Below the pieces are notes generated by a model. That model saw only the letters and a program-made list of their open reading frames with translations. It had not been told where the DNA came from and searched no databases. DNA of 64,000 nt, from NCBI GenBank assembly GCA_030524745.1, contig JAUNGC010000016.1:1-64000 (forward strand), given 5' to 3'. Origin of the DNA: Eubacteriales bacterium. Lineage in GTDB: Bacteria; Bacillota; Clostridia; Lachnospirales; Lachnospiraceae. This document shows positions 61,372 through 64,000 of this stretch, in pieces. A program made the position numbers and the translations under genes. The stretch's first letter is position 1. Every line of letters begins with the position of its first letter.

Positions 61372-62691
61372 TTATTGTGCTGCGTAAGATTCGCAGGTTG
61401 CCTGGAACTCTTCCAGTGCTTTCATCAGGTCTTCATCGGAAGCATTGTCATATTTGTCAGCAATGATATCATCGCCGAGTGCGGTAGCCAGGCTCCAATA
61501 ATCGTTCGGATACTGTCCCTGAGGAATCGTGTATGCGAGCTGTTCTGCCAGTGCGGAAAGCGCTTCGTCAGCCTTTACAGCTTCGTCTGCCTGTGCTTCC
61601 AGGTTGGAAGGACCCCAGCCCACTTCGTTGTAACGTGCAAGCTGTACTTCTGCGCTGGACAGGTATTTCGCAAGTTCCATACATACAGTTGCCTTGTTGG
61701 TATCTGTCTGAGGCTTCACACCCAGAAGTTTGAATCCGCCGAAACCGCTGAGCTGATAAGTCTGATCGTCAACAGTGAAGGTAGGCAGCTTCGCGCATGC
61801 ATAACCGTCGCCGAACAGTTCCTTTGCTGCGCTGGAATCCCATGTGCCGTCCACGATAGCCGCTGCGTTTGTCGCATTGCTTACGGAAGAGCCGTTAATG
61901 AATGCGGAAGATTTGCTCAGTTCAACAAGCGCTTTCATTGCTGCAACGCCGTTTTCGGAAGCATAGTTCACATTTGCTTGTGTGAAGTTACCGTCGGAAT
62001 CCGCTTCATATGTCAGTTCACAGCCTGTTCCAAAGAAGAATGCGGGCTGATACCAGCCGGAGTTAATCTCCATGTAGAAACTCTTGCCTGCAGTTTCGCA
62101 GTCTGCAAGGATCGCTTCCAGAGAAGTGGGATCCGTAACAACAGTGCTGTCGTAATACAGGAAATAACCGTTATCGGATGTTACAGGGAACGCATAAATC
62201 GCATCGCCCATGGTAGCTGCGCTCACAGCGCCTGCATCGTTGCTGCTGGAAACGAAATCAGCGTAATCGCCGATTACTTCCATAACCGCGCCTGCGGATA
62301 CCAGACGAGCCAGCTGGTCCTGTGCGAAACCATAAATATCAGCGCCGCCCTCTACGTCAGTAATCATATTGTTCGCCGCATCGCCTTCGCCTACTGCTTC
62401 AATGGTCACAGTGTATCCGGAAAACTCAGGATGATCTGCGATAAACTGATCTGCCTGTGCCTGTGTGAATGCGTTCACTTCTTCTGCTACCCAGATCGTA
62501 ATCGTTCCGGTACCATAATCCACATCTGCAGCAACGCTTTCCTCTGCTGCTGCTTCTGTTGCCGCTTCTTCAGCAGCGGGCTCTGCTGCAGGTTCTGTAG
62601 CAGGAGTGCTGGTAGCAGTCTCTGATCCGCATGCTGCAAGGCCGAATACCATAGCGCATGCTAAAAGAACAGATAAAACTTTCTTTTTCAT
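61372..62691 (-). CDS. maltose/maltodextrin-binding lipoprotein (MalE-like)
   Basis: A 439-residue substrate-binding protein. The signal peptide ends in the lipobox GLAAC (Cys at 21), with an Ala/Glu/Thr-rich linker to about 55. The fold starts 'GTGTITIWVAEEVNAFTQAQADQFIADHPEF' in the MalE style and has 'WDSSAAKELFGDGYACAKLP'. ATG 62691 is preferred to 62721 because AAGGAGG precedes it. It heads the importer operon. Residues suggest alpha-glucan oligosaccharides, consistent with the amylase at the operon's end. Confidence 0.9.
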   Translation of the reverse strand: MKKKVLSVLLACAMVFGLAACGSETATSTPATEPAAEPAAEEAATEAAAEESVAADVDYGTGTITIWVAEEVNAFTQAQADQFIADHPEFSGYTVTIEAVGEGDAANNMITDVEGGADIYGFAQDQLARLVSAGAVMEVIGDYADFVSSSNDAGAVSAATMGDAIYAFPVTSDNGYFLYYDSTVVTDPTSLEAILADCETAGKSFYMEINSGWYQPAFFFGTGCELTYEADSDGNFTQANVNYASENGVAAMKALVELSKSSAFINGSSVSNATNAAAIVDGTWDSSAAKELFGDGYACAKLPTFTVDDQTYQLSGFGGFKLLGVKPQTDTNKATVCMELAKYLSSAEVQLARYNEVGWGPSNLEAQADEAVKADEALSALAEQLAYTIPQGQYPNDYWSLATALGDDIIADKYDNASDEDLMKALEEFQATCESYAAQ

Positions 62692-62785
62692 AATTCGTTG
62701 TCCTCCTTTTGCGGCATTCATAACCGCATACTCTTGATTTTGTTATCATCAGCCGCCTTTGACGGCAAATCATAACCGACTTCAT

Positions 62786-62844
62786 AGGGCAATCTTCGTT
62801 TATTGCTCTAGTCTTTTTTTACATTTTTTACAGGTATTTGTCAA
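62786..62844 (-). promoter_or_regulatory. malE promoter and MalR/LacI-like operator
   Basis: Minus-strand TTGACA (62839-62844) is followed at 17 nt by TAAAAA (62816-62821). Below the start lies an imperfect 24-bp palindrome (62786-62809) with arms AGAGCAAT / ATTGCCCT. A LacI-family maltose regulator is a reasonable binder, but none is encoded next to it. Confidence 0.5.
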
Positions 62845-62954
62845 TAGTCTTTGGGAGTTTTGCAGAATTTTTTATATCTATCTTGAAATTTTTATATATT
62901 TTTCGTTTACTTTGTATAGAGTTTTGTTTTTCTTTTTCCAGTTTTTCCATATAA

Positions 62955-62998
62955 AAAACGCCGTATCCATGGTTTTTCCGCCACAGACACAGCGTTTT
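62955..62998 (-). terminator. rho-independent terminator of the GH42 gene
   Basis: Outer arms AAAACGC / GCGTTTT with further pairing inside (TGTGG / CCATGG region); the minus strand ends in TTTTTTAT. Confidence 0.7.
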
Positions 62999-63026
62999 CC
63001 CGCAATATGCTTCACAATATGCCTAT

Positions 63027-63045
63027 CCTCAGCGTACACGGAGGG
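63027..63045. repeat. CCTC-GTAC-GAGG palindrome related to the element ends
   Basis: CCTCAGCGTACACGGAGGG is an imperfect 18-bp palindrome with the centre GTAC. Its left half matches the ends of the element at 14481 at most positions. It lies 15 bp below the GH42 stop. The relation is suggestive only. Confidence 0.4.
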
Positions 63046-63059
63046 CAGTTATTCCCGTT

Positions 63060-64000
63060 TCATAAGGCGTCCTGCGCCTTCTTCCGTTTCACTACGACGC
63101 TTTCCAGAGGTTTCAGTTTTCCGTCCGCAGGGCCGAACAAAATTTCTCCGCCCGGCAGCTTTACCTGCGTTTCAAACCGGTTGTAATTCTGAATAAATAC
63201 ATAGTCCGCCTGTTCTCCGCTTCTCGACGTTACTTCCACGCCCTCCGGAATCTCTCCCTCATACGCGCCGGTCATGCCGCTTTCCCGTACGAGCGTCCGG
63301 TAAAAATCATCATAGAAGCTCTGCTCCGCATCCGCGCAAATATAATATGCCTTACCCGCCCCGTAGTGATTGACGGTCAGCGCAGGGGTCCCCGCGTAAA
63401 AATCGTCTCCGTAGACCATCAGCGTCTCCGCTGTGGAAGGCTTCACCAGATCGCAAAGATACTGACAGCGGTACTGTTCTTTCAGCCCTTCTATTTTCCC
63501 GGTTCCGGCATTTTCCGGCCTGCAGATCCGGTTTTCTTCCCAGTCGTAAAGCCCGTCTATTTCCTCGGCGCGCAGCCCGAAAACATCCATCAGGCCGTGC
63601 GGACGTCCGCCAAGAAAGCAGCGGTCGTTTTCATCCACGACCCCGGACCAGTAGGTCAGCACAAAGGTTCCGCCGTTTTCCACAAACTTCCGAATGCGGT
63701 CCGCAAAGCCGTCATGGAACAAATACTGCATAGGAGCCGCTACAATCCGATACTGCTCCAGACTGCTTTTCTGATTCACAATGTCCACATTCAGTCCCAT
63801 TCTGCGAAAAGCGCGCCAGGATTTTTCCACGCTTTCCATGTAATGCATGTTCTCGTTTCTCGGACCGCAGGAACCTTCCAGCGCCCAGTGATTCTCCCAG
63901 TCGTACACCACCGCCACGTTTGCCTGTGTCCGCGCGCCGGCCACTTCTCCCAGCGTTTCCAGCATCTTTCCGGTAGCGCATACTTCCCGGAAGGTTCTGA
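63060..64000 (-). CDS. GH42 beta-galactosidase, C-terminal part (cut by the window edge)
   Basis: The frame is open to the end of the window, so the 5' part with the catalytic Glu residues is not visible. The 313 residues seen contain 'VAVVYDWENHWALEGS', the trimerisation-domain start of GH42 enzymes, 'FVENGGTFVLTYWSGVVDENDRCFLGG' and a C-terminal beta domain ending 'LKPLESVVVKRKK'. Such enzymes cleave galactosides from plant or milk oligosaccharides. It ends before a terminator and faces the same way as the maltose operon. Confidence 0.85.
   Translation of the reverse strand, partial: RTFREVCATGKMLETLGEVAGARTQANVAVVYDWENHWALEGSCGPRNENMHYMESVEKSWRAFRRMGLNVDIVNQKSSLEQYRIVAAPMQYLFHDGFADRIRKFVENGGTFVLTYWSGVVDENDRCFLGGRPHGLMDVFGLRAEEIDGLYDWEENRICRPENAGTGKIEGLKEQYRCQYLCDLVKPSTAETLMVYGDDFYAGTPALTVNHYGAGKAYYICADAEQSFYDDFYRTLVRESGMTGAYEGEIPEGVEVTSRSGEQADYVFIQNYNRFETQVKLPGGEILFGPADGKLKPLESVVVKRKKAQDAL

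Larger units (their letters stand above)
62845..63059. other. AT-rich intergenic region before the GH42 gene end
   Basis: Very AT-rich, with no gene. It contains the GH42 terminator (62955-62998) and a short palindrome at 63027-63045; otherwise nothing was seen. Confidence 0.5.

Noticed and set aside
61180-62625. A 481-codon plus-strand frame opposite the maltose-binding protein
   Set aside because: Cys- and Arg-rich composition is the mirror of the Ala/Thr-rich binding protein; no start site or domain.

Overview
The window looks like a chromosomal segment of a gut-type Lachnospiraceae (Clostridia). Supporting signs are mid-range GC with AT-rich islands, Gram-positive lipoproteins with lipoboxes, clean sigma-A promoters, a T-box leader on a short-form prolyl-tRNA synthetase, a PerR/reverse-rubrerythrin unit and several Firmicutes regulator families. 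No rRNA, tRNA, CRISPR array or prophage was seen. Most genes are on the minus strand.

Layout. 0-5.6 kb: a truncated D,D-carboxypeptidase, a BlaR1/BlaI-type pair with a two-tier palindromic operator, and a MarR-MATE efflux operon. 5.6-19.4 kb: an ATPase/lipoprotein pair, epimerase, Asp/Glu racemase, a 1181-residue J-domain/TPR protein, an acetyltransferase, an Rpn-type nuclease gene split by a highly structured 0.28-kb element, a DinB-like protein, an S66 peptidase/serine hydrolase pair and a WYL regulator. 19.5-23.7 kb: a four-gene siderophore importer under a DtxR-type iron box. 23.7-27 kb: a HelD-like helicase carrying a C-terminal GH31 N-terminal-like domain. 27.4-31.3 kb: an AT-rich remnant island with an XRE regulator, a BrxA-like fragment, a headless DUF2971 gene, an AlbA_2/winged-helix protein, inverted repeats and a decayed toxin-antitoxin pair.

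31.5-36.2 kb: a CopA ATPase with CopZ fused at its C-terminus, a divergent HxlR regulator and a CcdA-TlpA fusion. 36.2-42.4 kb: ribokinase and ADP-ribosylglycohydrolase behind a large LacI-type palindrome, a small AT-rich insert (flavin-binding protein, frameshifted MarR, Nudix), and a LacI-PfkB fusion. 42.4-57.1 kb: acetate kinase, GH31 alpha-xylosidase-type enzyme, prolyl-tRNA synthetase with T-box, YtvI-like permease, O-antigen ligase-like protein, pseudouridine synthase, a second MATE pump with a cytidylate kinase-like protein, a two-component system, and perR-rubrerythrin. 57.2-64 kb: a malto-oligosaccharide ABC importer with a lipoprotein alpha-amylase, then the 3' part of a GH42 beta-galactosidase.

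The most unusual items are the structured element at 14481-14761, which has a 25-bp terminal inverted repeat and two inverted hairpin modules with conserved loops but unrelated stems, plus derivatives elsewhere; the HelD-GH31N fusion; and the proposed ribose circuit in which a LacI-PfkB fusion may control the ADP-ribosylglycohydrolase/ribokinase operon. All family assignments come from reading motifs; no database search was run.
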